NCBI RefSeq assembly: GCF_010470665.1
Contig: NZ_VOPZ01000003.1
Span: 124,001 to 188,000, forward strand
Direction: 5' to 3'
Source: Desulfovibrio sp. JC022
GTDB lineage: Bacteria > Desulfobacterota > Desulfovibrionia > Desulfovibrionales > Desulfovibrionaceae
DNA: 64,000 nucleotides
Both the position numbers and the translations under genes were made by a program. This document shows, piece by piece, positions 1 to 9,032 of this stretch. Every line of letters begins with the position of its first letter. Position 1 is the stretch's first letter. The notes under the pieces are model-generated. The model was given only the letters and a program-made list of their open reading frames with translations, did no database searches and was not told the DNA's origin.

Positions 1-816
1 CCTGAGCGGTTTTTCATGGAGGGCATTGCTGAAGGGCATGTAGTCGGCATGGCTTGCGGTCTAGCCAGAGAAGGAAAGGTGGTTTATGTAAATACTATCC
101 AGAGTTTTTTGACTCGGCGCTGTTATGAGCAGCTGGTGCTGGATGCCTGCCTGCACAATTTGAATGTGCGTTTTATAGGCAATGGCGGAGGGCTTGTTTA
201 TGCTCCCCTCGGCCCCACCCACTGGGCCACAGAGGATATTTCCATACTCCGGGTCATACCCAATATGACAGTGCTGGCTCCTGCCGATGCAAAAGAAATG
301 GAACGGCTTATGCCGCATACACTTGAACATCAGGGCCCTCTTTTTATTAGGCTTGCCAAGGGGTACGACCCCATTGTGACCGAAGAAACGAGTTTTGAAA
401 TAGGAAAGGCCTATCAATACCGGGAAGGAAACGACGTTCTGATTCTGGGTTGTGGAGTTGCTCTCGGAGTCATAAAAGAAGCCGGAAAGCTACTTGCTGA
501 AAATGGTATAGAATCTTCCATCCTGCATCTGCCTACGGTTAAACCTTTGGACAGCGAGGCAATAATAGGCAAAGCGCGAAAAGCGTCCTGCGTGATCACT
601 GTGGAGGAACACAGTGTGCTTGGAGGGCTTGGAGGGGCTGTGGCTGAAATACTGGTTGAAGCCTGCCTGCCCAATCCTTTGCGCATGAAGCGTGTTGGAT
701 TGGCAGATTCATTCAGCGAGAATTATGGAACACAATTGCAGCACATGAACCAGAATGGTTTGACTGCAGAGAACATCTTAATTGAAGCTCGGAAGCTTTT
801 GGATATGGGGCACTAA
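1..816 (+). CDS. Transketolase C-terminal subunit (5' end outside window)
   Basis: Open from the first base; the frame begins PERFF then GIAEGHVVGMACGLA, the start of the pyrimidine-binding domain of transketolase/DXP-synthase-like proteins, so the true start lies upstream. The visible part runs through that domain and the C-terminal transketolase domain (from about residue 135, with VEEHSVLGGLGGAV). Split transketolases transfer two-carbon units with thiamine diphosphate; the N-terminal subunit should be just outside the window. The gene converges on the next one. Near a sugar-synthesis operon, a role in making or extending an unusual sugar is plausible, but central pentose metabolism cannot be excluded. 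Confidence 0.88.
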   Translation, partial: PERFFMEGIAEGHVVGMACGLAREGKVVYVNTIQSFLTRRCYEQLVLDACLHNLNVRFIGNGGGLVYAPLGPTHWATEDISILRVIPNMTVLAPADAKEMERLMPHTLEHQGPLFIRLAKGYDPIVTEETSFEIGKAYQYREGNDVLILGCGVALGVIKEAGKLLAENGIESSILHLPTVKPLDSEAIIGKARKASCVITVEEHSVLGGLGGAVAEILVEACLPNPLRMKRVGLADSFSENYGTQLQHMNQNGLTAENILIEARKLLDMGH

Positions 817-883
817 GCACTCTGGAGTAAATAACTTAAGTTGCACAGGGCGGTCTTTTTATAAGGGCAGCCTTTTGTTGTTT

Positions 884-2593
884 TTATACTCCGGCAATAC
901 TTTTGAGTGTTTTTTCCAGCAGGGTTGTGTCTTTTGATATATAGTGCGGCGCGGGCGGTTGATGGGGATATTTGTCTATCCCTTTTTGGATGCTTTCAAT
1001 AATTTGTTCCGGTGTGTTTGCATAGGTTACGTTTTTCAGTTCGGTTTCTTCCTTGAGCAGCTTATGCCAGTCGGAATCCGGTCCGGTTATGGATGTAACC
1101 TTAAGATTGTGAAGGTAAATAGCCTCATATGCTGTTGATGAGGCATGTAAAACGCAGTGTTTGCACATGGAAAGGACGTCGTGAAGATTCATTGAAGAGC
1201 TTAGATCTATGGTGTAGTGCGCTCCGATGCGGTCTAATTTGTATGTCAGATATTTTTCTTTTGGATCTTCATCCATGGGGTGTCTTCGGAAAATCCATAT
1301 CCAGTCTTTAGGTGCTTTTTTTATTGCTTTAAGTAGATTTTTGAAGGCCTCCTGACTTTCAAAAGTAAGTGCTACGGCAATGGCTGTTTTGTTGCCGATA
1401 CTTGTTTTTAGCTGTTGAATATTGCTTTGGTCGCCGGAGATTTCTTCGTTAGACCACGCTGTATATGCGGGGCTGCCCGCAGTTATAGCTTTGTGGTTAT
1501 CTTGATTAGCAAAATATTTGTTCAGGTTTTGAGTTGGTTTTTCTCCCCATGTTAAAAAATATTCAGGAATCAATTTAAAACCTTCGCTGGGAATTTTCGG
1601 GAAATGATATGGCTGATGGGGCCAGTTTTGCAATCCATGCTGGTAGTCTGCGTACGGGATATCCTTTGCTCTGCAAACAAGGCTGAATGCCATGTGTATG
1701 GTGTTGAAATAATAACACTCTGTTACGATCATTTTTGGAGAAGCTAAATCTATGAGCTTGTTTACGGCAGGTATGTAAGAAAATACAGAATAAAATTCGT
1801 TGAGAACATAATAGATACTGATCGGAGGAAGTCCGCATGCAATACATCTGGTTACGTATTTATCGTACCCTTTCTGGGTTATGTCGATGGGGGCAATATG
1901 TATATGTTTTGTGTTGTTTATGCTGATATCGCGAAACGGATAAAGGAGTTTCTCCTCACTCCATTGCGAATGGGATAATTTTAGTGGGGTTAATCCTGCC
2001 CTCAGGGCTGCCTCATATACGGGATCAAGGTATGGGTCGTATTTTAGGGAATTGTATTTCTGAGAATGCAGATTGGGATGTGTTAAAATAATACAGTTGT
2101 TTTTTGCGTTTAGCGTCTCGGTTTCTGATACGTGGAGTTCTTTGATGTGAATATCTATAGGATTATTACTTTTGAAATTGTTTAAAACATATTGATTCAC
2201 ATTGCTGTTGGCAAATGATTTAAGATAACATGACCGAAAAATGGGCCAAAGATTTAAGTTCAGAACCTGCTTTATATTTTTTGAAAAGAAATCGTATCCC
2301 AGTTGTCGGTCAATTGTTTCAGCTAAGAGGGAAGTCAGGTTATTGTCTAATTTTAGGGTGTCGATGATTTGCGGATTGTTTTTTTCGAAATGCAGAAGTT
2401 TTTCATTCATGTCCATGCGGGATATTGTGCAGGTGGTTTTCGTAGTGGGTGACATGAAGTCCTCGTTTGGCTGGTTTATAGTGTCGGGTGTCTCTTGTAC
2501 TCGGCTATGCCCATGTTTGCGAATATATTGTCCGTTTAACGGCAAGGTCAAGATAATTTGATGATGTCCGCAAACATCCTTCATGCTTGACAA
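884..2593 (-). CDS. Putative capsule/surface polysaccharide glycosyltransferase-like protein
   Basis: A 569-residue frame with no signal peptide. It contains YQHGLQNWPHQPYHFP near the middle, an AGSPAY segment, and ASSTAYEA near the C-terminus. An internal HG and a late S/T-x-x-E-A motif are typical of GT-B-type capsule, polysialic or glycerophosphate transferases, so I infer a sugar or polyol-phosphate transferase. The 5'-most start is a TTG at 2593. An ATG at 2455 (reading MSPTTK) follows a GAGGA box and may be the real start, giving 523 residues. It lies between two + strand genes, and its AT-rich sequence suggests acquired surface-antigen DNA. The substrate cannot be told. Confidence 0.55.
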   Translation of the reverse strand: MSSMKDVCGHHQIILTLPLNGQYIRKHGHSRVQETPDTINQPNEDFMSPTTKTTCTISRMDMNEKLLHFEKNNPQIIDTLKLDNNLTSLLAETIDRQLGYDFFSKNIKQVLNLNLWPIFRSCYLKSFANSNVNQYVLNNFKSNNPIDIHIKELHVSETETLNAKNNCIILTHPNLHSQKYNSLKYDPYLDPVYEAALRAGLTPLKLSHSQWSEEKLLYPFRDISINNTKHIHIAPIDITQKGYDKYVTRCIACGLPPISIYYVLNEFYSVFSYIPAVNKLIDLASPKMIVTECYYFNTIHMAFSLVCRAKDIPYADYQHGLQNWPHQPYHFPKIPSEGFKLIPEYFLTWGEKPTQNLNKYFANQDNHKAITAGSPAYTAWSNEEISGDQSNIQQLKTSIGNKTAIAVALTFESQEAFKNLLKAIKKAPKDWIWIFRRHPMDEDPKEKYLTYKLDRIGAHYTIDLSSSMNLHDVLSMCKHCVLHASSTAYEAIYLHNLKVTSITGPDSDWHKLLKEETELKNVTYANTPEQIIESIQKGIDKYPHQPPAPHYISKDTTLLEKTLKSIAGV

Positions 2594-2852
2594 TTCTGTT
2601 GTATGTGGGAAGATTGACGTAATTACTTAGCGTGTTGTTTTTTTGAAATATGTGTTTTTGGAACTAATTGCGGGGGACATTTAAAATGAAGCTGCCCCTA
2701 ATGAAGGAACAAAACCAGACGATAAGGTTTTAGTTGGTTTTTTCGAATGTAGTTATTTTTTTTGCTTTGCCGGTCAGGATTGGGTTGCTAGTACACTTTT
2801 GTGGTGATGGTTTTCTCCGTTTCTGGAGAGGATGTTAACTTGGAGGATTTTT

Positions 2853-3692
2853 ATGTCTATTTTTATTATTGCCGAGATTGGAATTAATCATAATGGCAAT
2901 TTACAGATAGCCAAGGATCTCATTAAGGCGGCTAAAGATTGCGGCTGTGATGCGGTGAAATTTCAGAAAAGGGATATCGACATTGTTTATTCCCCGGAAG
3001 ATCTGGCTGCTCCCCGCGAGTCTCCATGGGGCACCACACAGCGTGAACAGAAAGAGGGCCTTGAGTTCGGATTAGAGGAATATAAAGTTATAGATGAATA
3101 TTGCAAAGCTCTTGATATTGAGTGGTTTGCTTCTGCCTGGGATTTGAATAGTCTTGAATTTTTAGATCAGTTTGAATGTAAATATGCCAAAATTGCATCA
3201 GCCATGCTTGTGGACCTGACTTTTGTAAAAGAACTTGCCAGGCGGGGCAGGCATACGTTTATTTCAACCGGGATGAGTTCAATGGAAGAAATAGGGGCTG
3301 TTGTAGATATTTTTCGTGATGCAGGGTGCCCTTTTGAACTTATGCATTGCGTGTCAACTTATCCTATGGATGAAAGCAATGCAAATTTGAGATGCATCAA
3401 CACCCTGCGCGAAGTCTTTGGGTGCGATGTCGGTTATTCCGGGCATGAAGTTGGGCTTGCCATTTCATATGCTGCCGCAGCAATGGGCATTACTTCCCTT
3501 GAAAGGCACATAACTCTCAACCGCGCTATGTACGGTTCAGATCAGGCTGCTAGCGTTGAAATCAACGGCCTGCGTCAGCTTGTGGGGGCTGTGCGCAAAA
3601 TTGAAAAAGCTCTGGGCGACGGACTCAAATGTGTTCTGCCGGAAGAAGAAGCCGTGGCCGGCAAACTGCGTATGCACATTAAGCAGGCTTAA
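2853..3692 (+). CDS. NeuB-family PEP-condensing sugar-acid synthase, short form
   Basis: It starts at the ATG reading MSIFIIAEIGINHNG, behind a GGAGG box. The sequence has the NeuB (beta/alpha)8 barrel signatures: EIGINHNG, AVKFQKR, STGMSS, CVSTYP and GYSGHE. NeuB enzymes condense phosphoenolpyruvate with an N-acyl-mannosamine-like sugar to give a nonulosonic acid such as sialic, legionaminic or pseudaminic acid. At 279 residues the protein ends where the usual C-terminal SAF (antifreeze-like) domain would begin. It is the first gene of a close-packed operon; a NeuA-like activator two genes on supports a CMP-activated acidic sugar. The exact product is unknown. Confidence 0.82.
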   Translation: MSIFIIAEIGINHNGNLQIAKDLIKAAKDCGCDAVKFQKRDIDIVYSPEDLAAPRESPWGTTQREQKEGLEFGLEEYKVIDEYCKALDIEWFASAWDLNSLEFLDQFECKYAKIASAMLVDLTFVKELARRGRHTFISTGMSSMEEIGAVVDIFRDAGCPFELMHCVSTYPMDESNANLRCINTLREVFGCDVGYSGHEVGLAISYAAAAMGITSLERHITLNRAMYGSDQAASVEINGLRQLVGAVRKIEKALGDGLKCVLPEEEAVAGKLRMHIKQA

Positions 3693-3700
3693 GGATTACT

Positions 3701-4498
3701 ATGTCTTTAAACGGTCTTGGAACTATCAACCTGGAGTTGACCAGTCGCTGCAATAAGAATTGTTGGATGTGCGGACGGAGAAAGGTGGACCGGGATTATC
3801 CGCAGCTGGCAATCGATTATGGTGATATGGATTTTGACCTGCTGAAGAAGATCGCCCCCCAGATTCCTGAGGGTATTGTTGTCCAGTTTCATCGTGACGG
3901 GGAAGCCCTGCTCTATCCTCATTTTGGTTCAGCTGTTAAGCTTTTTCCGAAGAATCTCCGTAACATAGTTACGAACGGAAAACTCCTTGTTGAGAAAGCC
4001 GATGAAATAATCGGTAACCTGGAAACCCTCTCTGTATCGATTTTTGAGAATGATGAAGAGGCCGATGAGCAGTATGAAATTCTGGAAGAATTTTTAAAAA
4101 TAAAAAAGGATATGAAACCGTTTGTGACCTTGCGTTTGATCGGCGATGTGGACAGTAGTCGTTACGATAGCCTCGGGCAGATGTATATCCGTCGCGTACT
4201 GCATTCCCCTATGGGTAGCTTTAATTATAAGAAGTGCCAGCCCACCATTCCAGAAGTCGGGGTTTGCTGGGATTTTTTGGGTCACCCGTGCATTAATCAC
4301 AAGGGTGAATTTTCCATTTGTGTACGTTTTGACCCCCAGGGAGTCGGAGTGCTGGGCAATGTGAATGATATGACTCTGGATGAGTTGTGGAACGGCGAGC
4401 AGCGTATGAAGTGGAAGGCTCTTCATATTGCGGGAAGGCGTAATGAAGTGCCCCTGTGTTCCAAATGCGAATATTGGGGTTGCCCTACATCTTCATGA
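3701..4498 (+). CDS. Radical SAM/SPASM-type enzyme
   Basis: A 265-residue protein. The N-terminal TSRCNKNCWMCGRR supplies the CxxxCxxC ligands of the radical [4Fe-4S] cluster that cleaves S-adenosylmethionine. The C-terminus has CSKCEYWGC, which looks like part of a SPASM-type auxiliary-cluster region, and a CINHKGEFSICVRFDP segment typical of this group. It begins 8 bp after the NeuB-like gene, and its stop overlaps the next start (ATGA at 4495), so it is translationally coupled within the sugar operon. An action on a sugar or sugar nucleotide (epimerisation, dehydration or oxidation) is inferred from the neighbours only. Confidence 0.8.
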   Translation: MSLNGLGTINLELTSRCNKNCWMCGRRKVDRDYPQLAIDYGDMDFDLLKKIAPQIPEGIVVQFHRDGEALLYPHFGSAVKLFPKNLRNIVTNGKLLVEKADEIIGNLETLSVSIFENDEEADEQYEILEEFLKIKKDMKPFVTLRLIGDVDSSRYDSLGQMYIRRVLHSPMGSFNYKKCQPTIPEVGVCWDFLGHPCINHKGEFSICVRFDPQGVGVLGNVNDMTLDELWNGEQRMKWKALHIAGRRNEVPLCSKCEYWGCPTSS

Positions 4499-5235
4499 GT
4501 AAAAATATGGAAGTACTGGCCATAATTCCAGCTCGAAGTGGTTCTAAAGGGATTCCTGATAAAAACATCAAAGAACTTGCCGGGCATCCGTTGTTGGCGT
4601 GGAGTCTTGCTGCGGCTAGGCTCGCCAAGCGGATCAGTCATGTCGTTGTTTCCACTGATAGTCCGCTATATGCCGATATTGCAGGCGGTTATGGAGAGTA
4701 TCCCCCCTTTCTTAGGCCTAAACATATCTCTGGCGATACTTCTTCGGATATTGACTATGTTCTGCATGCATTGGACTGGTTTATTGAGAATGGAGGTTGG
4801 AATCCTGAACTGGTTATATTGCTTAGACCAACCACACCTTTGAGGGATCCGCAGGATCTGGATGACGCCATAGATGCCTTCGCGCAAAGGCCGGACTGCA
4901 CGTCACTTTGTACCGGATATGAGATTGCCGAATCGCCTGTAAAAAATTTTAAGCTTGAAGCGGGTGGCATTTTTTCCGGATTTATGGGGAATAAGTACCT
5001 TTCTCTGCGGCGTCAGGATTGTCCCAAGGCATATGCCTGGGATGGGGTTGCGGATGTTTTTCGGGTTAATTACCTGCGCAGGAATTCGGATTTATACGGT
5101 GACAGGCGTTTGGCCCATATTTGCACCCCAACCGATGAGATAGATACCAAAGAGCAGTTTGAACTTGTTGAATTCAAAGTGAGCCGTTATGGTTCCCCCC
5201 TTCTGCATCAACTTCAACTAATGGCCCAAGGATAG
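4495..5235 (+). CDS. NeuA-like CMP-sugar (acylneuraminate) cytidylyltransferase
   Basis: The start ATG overlaps the previous stop and reads MSKNMEVLAIIPARSGSKG. IIPARSGSKGIPDKNI is the nucleotide-binding signature of NeuA/KdsB-type enzymes, followed by STDSPLYADIA and LLRPTTPLRDPQDLDDAI. These enzymes attach CMP to a 2-keto sugar acid, giving the donor for a glycosyltransferase. At 246 residues it matches the single-domain family length. With the NeuB-like synthase upstream it forms the expected synthase/activator pair for a nonulosonate-like sugar. Which sugar is activated cannot be deduced. Confidence 0.87.
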   Translation: MSKNMEVLAIIPARSGSKGIPDKNIKELAGHPLLAWSLAAARLAKRISHVVVSTDSPLYADIAGGYGEYPPFLRPKHISGDTSSDIDYVLHALDWFIENGGWNPELVILLRPTTPLRDPQDLDDAIDAFAQRPDCTSLCTGYEIAESPVKNFKLEAGGIFSGFMGNKYLSLRRQDCPKAYAWDGVADVFRVNYLRRNSDLYGDRRLAHICTPTDEIDTKEQFELVEFKVSRYGSPLLHQLQLMAQG

Positions 5236-5248
5236 GAGATTTCGAATC

Positions 5249-6232
5249 ATGACCCAAGCAAGCGGACGGAAGGTTTTTTGGAACGGTGAATTCATACCTG
5301 AATCAGAAGCGCGCGTTTCCATCTATGATTCCGCTTTAATGTTCGGTGATATGGTTTTTGAAATGACTCGTTCATTTGCAGGTGAGCAGTTTAAGCTGCG
5401 TGAGCATATTAAAAGGCTGTTGGCGGGCTTAAAGATCTTGCAGATTCCATTGGGTATGAATGTGGATGAGATCGAAAAAGCATGTCTGGAAACAATCGAG
5501 GTGAATAAGCCCTGTTTCAGGAAAGATGATGAACATCGTCTAATGATTGATGTCAGTCGGGGGGTGCTGGGATTATATGAAGGGGTCATTGATTTGGATC
5601 CTGGCCCGAATCTCATTATTGCCGATTTCCCTTTACGCTGGACAGTTGCGGCAATGGGACCGCTGTTTGATACGGGAATTAATGCCGTGGTGCCTTCGCA
5701 AAGGGCGATTCCGGCATCACTGCTTGATCCTAAAATAAAAAACAGGAGCCGGATACATTACCTCATGGCCAACATGCAGGCGGCCCAGATTCCGGGAAAT
5801 AACAACTGGGCACTCCTGTTGGATACTGACGGTTTTGTGGCCGAAGGGACGGGAGATAATTTTTTCATTGTGAAGGAAGGAGAGATCATTACCCCTGAAG
5901 GGCGGAATGTCCTACGCGGTATCAGCAGGGAGTATGTGATGGAGACTCTTGCCCCGCAATTGAATATCCCGGTTCGTGAGGCAAACCTTGATCTTTATGA
6001 TGTGTATCTCGCAGATGAAGCATTCATGACTGGAACTCCGTTTTGCGTACTGCCCGTAACCAGTCTCAACGGGAATCCTATCGGGTCCGGAGCTTCCGGG
6101 GAGATAACTCGAAAATTAATAGAGGCATGGAGTGGTAATGTCGGCGTTGACATTGAAATGCAGATTAAAAGCTGGCATGGCGAAATCCAGTCCGGTGCGC
6201 CGACTCCGTATAATTTTAAGCCATCTAAATGA
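5249..6232 (+). CDS. Class IV PLP-dependent aminotransferase (IlvE/D-amino acid transaminase fold)
   Basis: A 327-residue protein with FWNGEFIPESEARVSIYDSA at the N-terminus, DPKIKNRSRIHYL with the likely PLP-binding lysine, EGTGDNFFIV and VLRGISREYV. These are fold-type IV PLP motifs shared by branched-chain aminotransferases, D-amino acid transaminases and aminodeoxychorismate lyases. An AGGAG box precedes the ATG. Such an enzyme is not usual in nonulosonate clusters, where sugar amination is done by DegT-type enzymes. It may make or use an amino acid that decorates the glycan, or aminate a 2-keto compound. The assignment to the fold is firm; the substrate is unknown. Confidence 0.85.
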   Translation: MTQASGRKVFWNGEFIPESEARVSIYDSALMFGDMVFEMTRSFAGEQFKLREHIKRLLAGLKILQIPLGMNVDEIEKACLETIEVNKPCFRKDDEHRLMIDVSRGVLGLYEGVIDLDPGPNLIIADFPLRWTVAAMGPLFDTGINAVVPSQRAIPASLLDPKIKNRSRIHYLMANMQAAQIPGNNNWALLLDTDGFVAEGTGDNFFIVKEGEIITPEGRNVLRGISREYVMETLAPQLNIPVREANLDLYDVYLADEAFMTGTPFCVLPVTSLNGNPIGSGASGEITRKLIEAWSGNVGVDIEMQIKSWHGEIQSGAPTPYNFKPSK

Positions 6233-6288
6233 TGGGCGGCAGATATCGGTTTTTCTGAACTGGCTTTGGAAAAATGGAGGAAGTTAAT

Positions 6289-6855
6289 GTGCAGTGGAGC
6301 AGCACAGTAAGTAATTTAAACAATTTATTGCTCAATATTGAAACGAGCGGGATTGTTGCGAATGATCCAGACTCTGCATTTGCTCGTTGGGTGGAATTGG
6401 GTGCAGAGGTGCAAAAAAATGACAGTACAATTTATCTTATCGGAAATGGTGCTTCAGCTTCCATGGCCTCCCACTTTGCGGCAGATCTTTCCAAAAATGC
6501 TATGGTTAGGACGCGGGTGTTCACCGATCTTTCCGAGTTGACCGCCATTGGCAACGACATAAGTTTTGATCAGATTTTTGCTGTTCCTCTACAGCGTTAT
6601 GCCCGGCCCGGAGATATGCTGGTGGCCATTTCGTCATCAGGAAATTCTCCTAATGTAATAGCAGCCGCAAAGGTTGCTAGAAGGAGCCGGGTCAGCCTGA
6701 TTACGCTGACAGGGTTCAAGGCGGATAACAAGCTAAGTGGCCTCGGTGATATCAATTTCTATGTTCCGTCCAATACTTATGGAGAGACCGAAACCTGTCA
6801 TGCCGGCATCCTGCATCACTGGATGGATAAAATGGAGAACCTAAATGGCAGATAA
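6289..6855 (+). CDS. SIS-domain sugar-phosphate isomerase, GmhA-like
   Basis: The protein has YLIGNGASASMASHFAADL, AISSSGNSPNVIAAA and ETCHAGILHHWMD. This is the GmhA arrangement in which sedoheptulose 7-phosphate is isomerised to heptose 7-phosphate; the late histidines match the catalytic region. I place the start at GTG 6289 because a GGAGG box sits 8 nt upstream. An in-frame ATG at 6274 would itself overlap that box. The end overlaps the next gene by 11 bp. A heptose isomerase beside a transketolase and NeuB/NeuA genes suggests a sugar built from a seven-carbon or similar phosphate. Confidence 0.83.
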   Translation: MQWSSTVSNLNNLLLNIETSGIVANDPDSAFARWVELGAEVQKNDSTIYLIGNGASASMASHFAADLSKNAMVRTRVFTDLSELTAIGNDISFDQIFAVPLQRYARPGDMLVAISSSGNSPNVIAAAKVARRSRVSLITLTGFKADNKLSGLGDINFYVPSNTYGETETCHAGILHHWMDKMENLNGR

Positions 6856-7891
6856 ATTTCGCATCGATTCCCATAAGTTGATGTTTCACCCCCGGCGTGT
6901 GACGGAGTGGCTTGACGGGAAGCCTGTCTCGCCTATTTATCTGGAGCTTTCTCCGACTGGGGCATGTAATCACAGATGCGTATTCTGCGGCATGGATTTT
7001 ATGGGGCACAAGCCGAATTACCTTGAGCTTGAAGACATGAAACCGGTTTTGGCGGGCATGGGCAGGGTCGGAGTGAAATCCATAATGTACTGTGGTGAGG
7101 GTGAGCCATTCATGCATCGCCGGATGGTCGAACTCGCAGTGGAGACCAAAAAAGCAGGGATTGATGTTTCCCTTACAAGCAACGGGGTTTTGTTTACTCC
7201 GGATAAAGCAAGAGATGTCCTTTCTGTAGCCAGCTGGATCAAAATTTCATGCAATGCCGGAACAGCGGATACGTATGCACGGATTCATGGGACAGACCCG
7301 TCAGATTTCTATAAGTTTATGGATAACATTGCCGAAGCGGTGAAGATACGGGCCGAGCAGGGCAGCACTTGTACTATAGGTGTGCAAATGCTCCTGCTTT
7401 CAGAAAATATGGATGAGGCTGTAAAACTTGGCGTAGCGATGCGTGATTTCGGCGTGGATTACATGGTTATCAAACCGTATTCCGTCCACCGGCAAAGCAC
7501 CAAGGATGTCTGTTTAGTTCCGGAATATGCGTGTCTGGCGGGGGTGGCTGCGGAACTTGATGAATTGAATACAACGGATTTTAAAATTATATTCCGCCAT
7601 GAAGCCATGCGCCGAAAAGAATTTACAGCAAGCTATGATAAGTGCCTTGCTCTGCCTTTTTGGGGATATGTCGATTCCGGCGGAGATTTTTGGGGATGTC
7701 TCAGGCATATTGGTGAACAGGAATTTAATTATGGGAATATTTTTACAAGCAGCTTTGAAGAGTTGATTGCAAGTAGGCGACTACCGGATGATTTTTCAAT
7801 CGAGGATTGTCATTTGAATTGCAGGATGGATTTATGCAATGAATATCTGTGGGAACTAAGGCATCCAGGTCCGCATGTTAACTTTATTTAG
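6845..7891 (+). CDS. Radical SAM enzyme (first of a tandem pair)
   Basis: A 348-residue protein with GACNHRCVFCGMDF (CxxxCxxC), CGEGEPF in the place of the family's GGEP motif, and a cysteine-rich C-terminus (CLALPFWGYVDSGGDFWGC, then CHLNCRMDLC) fitting SPASM-like auxiliary clusters. It overlaps the upstream isomerase by 11 bp. The next gene is a paralogue sharing the opening IDSHKL/LDGTKL-type phrase, the whole plan and the C-terminal four residues (VNFI here, INFI there), so the pair arose by duplication. Likely substrates are sugars or sugar nucleotides of this operon; this is inference from position. Confidence 0.82.
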   Translation: MADKFRIDSHKLMFHPRRVTEWLDGKPVSPIYLELSPTGACNHRCVFCGMDFMGHKPNYLELEDMKPVLAGMGRVGVKSIMYCGEGEPFMHRRMVELAVETKKAGIDVSLTSNGVLFTPDKARDVLSVASWIKISCNAGTADTYARIHGTDPSDFYKFMDNIAEAVKIRAEQGSTCTIGVQMLLLSENMDEAVKLGVAMRDFGVDYMVIKPYSVHRQSTKDVCLVPEYACLAGVAAELDELNTTDFKIIFRHEAMRRKEFTASYDKCLALPFWGYVDSGGDFWGCLRHIGEQEFNYGNIFTSSFEELIASRRLPDDFSIEDCHLNCRMDLCNEYLWELRHPGPHVNFI

Positions 7892-7915
7892 CGGTTTAAA
7901 ATATCAGGAGAATTT

Positions 7916-9031
7916 ATGTCAATCGGTCAGAATCTGATTTTAGACGGCACAAAGCTTGTCTGGCATATGGACAGAGTAAGGGCATGGCTCAACGGCGAAA
8001 GAATAGCCCCCCTGTACATTGAGTGTGCTATCACGACGAACTGTTCATACAATTGTACTTTTTGCTACGGCCAGTTGCAGCGCAAAGGCACAGGTGGTTT
8101 GTCGCGGGACGTTGTGATGAAGTTTCTCGACGACGCTGCTGAGATAGGAGTTAAGGCCATCGCATTGATCGGGGATGGGGAAAATACCTGCAATCCCTGC
8201 CTGAAAGAAGCCATTATCCATGGTAAATCAAAAGGGTTGGACATGGCTCTCGGCACTAATGGTTATTTGCTTAAAGATGAGGATTTGGAAGAGATTCTTC
8301 CCTGTCTTACTTATCTGCGATTCAATATCTCTGCCGGAACCCCAGAAGGATACAGTACGATTCATGGGGTAAGCGAAAAATGTTACCACAAAGTTCAGGG
8401 TACCATACGCAAGGCCGTGGAGACCAAAAAAAAGCTTAACCTTCCTGTGACCATCGGACTACAGATGGTTCTGCTGCCCGAATTCGGCAGTGAAATCATG
8501 CCCCTTGCCGAACTTGGCAGGGATGCCGGTGTGGATTATCTGGTCATCAAGCATTGTTCGGATGATGAGGAAGGTTCTCTTGGTGTTGACTATAAAGGTT
8601 ATGCCCAGCTTGAAGATCTGCTCAAGCGGGCTCAGGCTCTGTCTACCCCGGATTATCTCGTGAAGCCCAAGTGGTCTAAGATTACAAGTGAAGGTAAGAG
8701 GACCTATAGTCATTGCTATGGTCCTGCGTTTGTTCTTCAGGTTTCTGGAGCGGGAATTGTAGCTCCCTGTGGAATGTTTTTTAACGACAAATATAAAAAA
8801 TACCACATCGGCTCCCTCATGGAGCAGGGTTTCAAGGAAATGTGGGAGAGTGAGCGTTATTGGGAAGTACTTGATATGATCAAAGGGGACTGCTTTGACG
8901 CTCGTAAGGATTGTGGAACCCTTTGTCACCAGCATAAAGTCAACGAGATGCTTGATATGATAATGAACAATCCTGATGAAGATCTTCCCGAACCCGAAAG
9001 TCCGAAACCGGATCATATAAACTTTATCTAA
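7916..9031 (+). CDS. Radical SAM enzyme (second of a tandem pair)
   Basis: A 371-residue protein behind a clear AGGAG box. TTNCSYNCTFCYGQ is the CxxxCxxC cluster motif, GDGENT stands in for the GGEP loop, and the C-terminal half carries further cysteines (SHCYGPAF, PCGMFF, GDCFDARKDCGTLCHQHK) consistent with auxiliary Fe-S clusters. It is paralogous to the preceding gene and ends in the same short motif. The stop is one base from the next ATG, so translation is probably coupled. Two diverged copies suggest consecutive or alternative radical steps on related substrates. Confidence 0.82.
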   Translation: MSIGQNLILDGTKLVWHMDRVRAWLNGERIAPLYIECAITTNCSYNCTFCYGQLQRKGTGGLSRDVVMKFLDDAAEIGVKAIALIGDGENTCNPCLKEAIIHGKSKGLDMALGTNGYLLKDEDLEEILPCLTYLRFNISAGTPEGYSTIHGVSEKCYHKVQGTIRKAVETKKKLNLPVTIGLQMVLLPEFGSEIMPLAELGRDAGVDYLVIKHCSDDEEGSLGVDYKGYAQLEDLLKRAQALSTPDYLVKPKWSKITSEGKRTYSHCYGPAFVLQVSGAGIVAPCGMFFNDKYKKYHIGSLMEQGFKEMWESERYWEVLDMIKGDCFDARKDCGTLCHQHKVNEMLDMIMNNPDEDLPEPESPKPDHINFI

Positions 9032-9032
9032 A

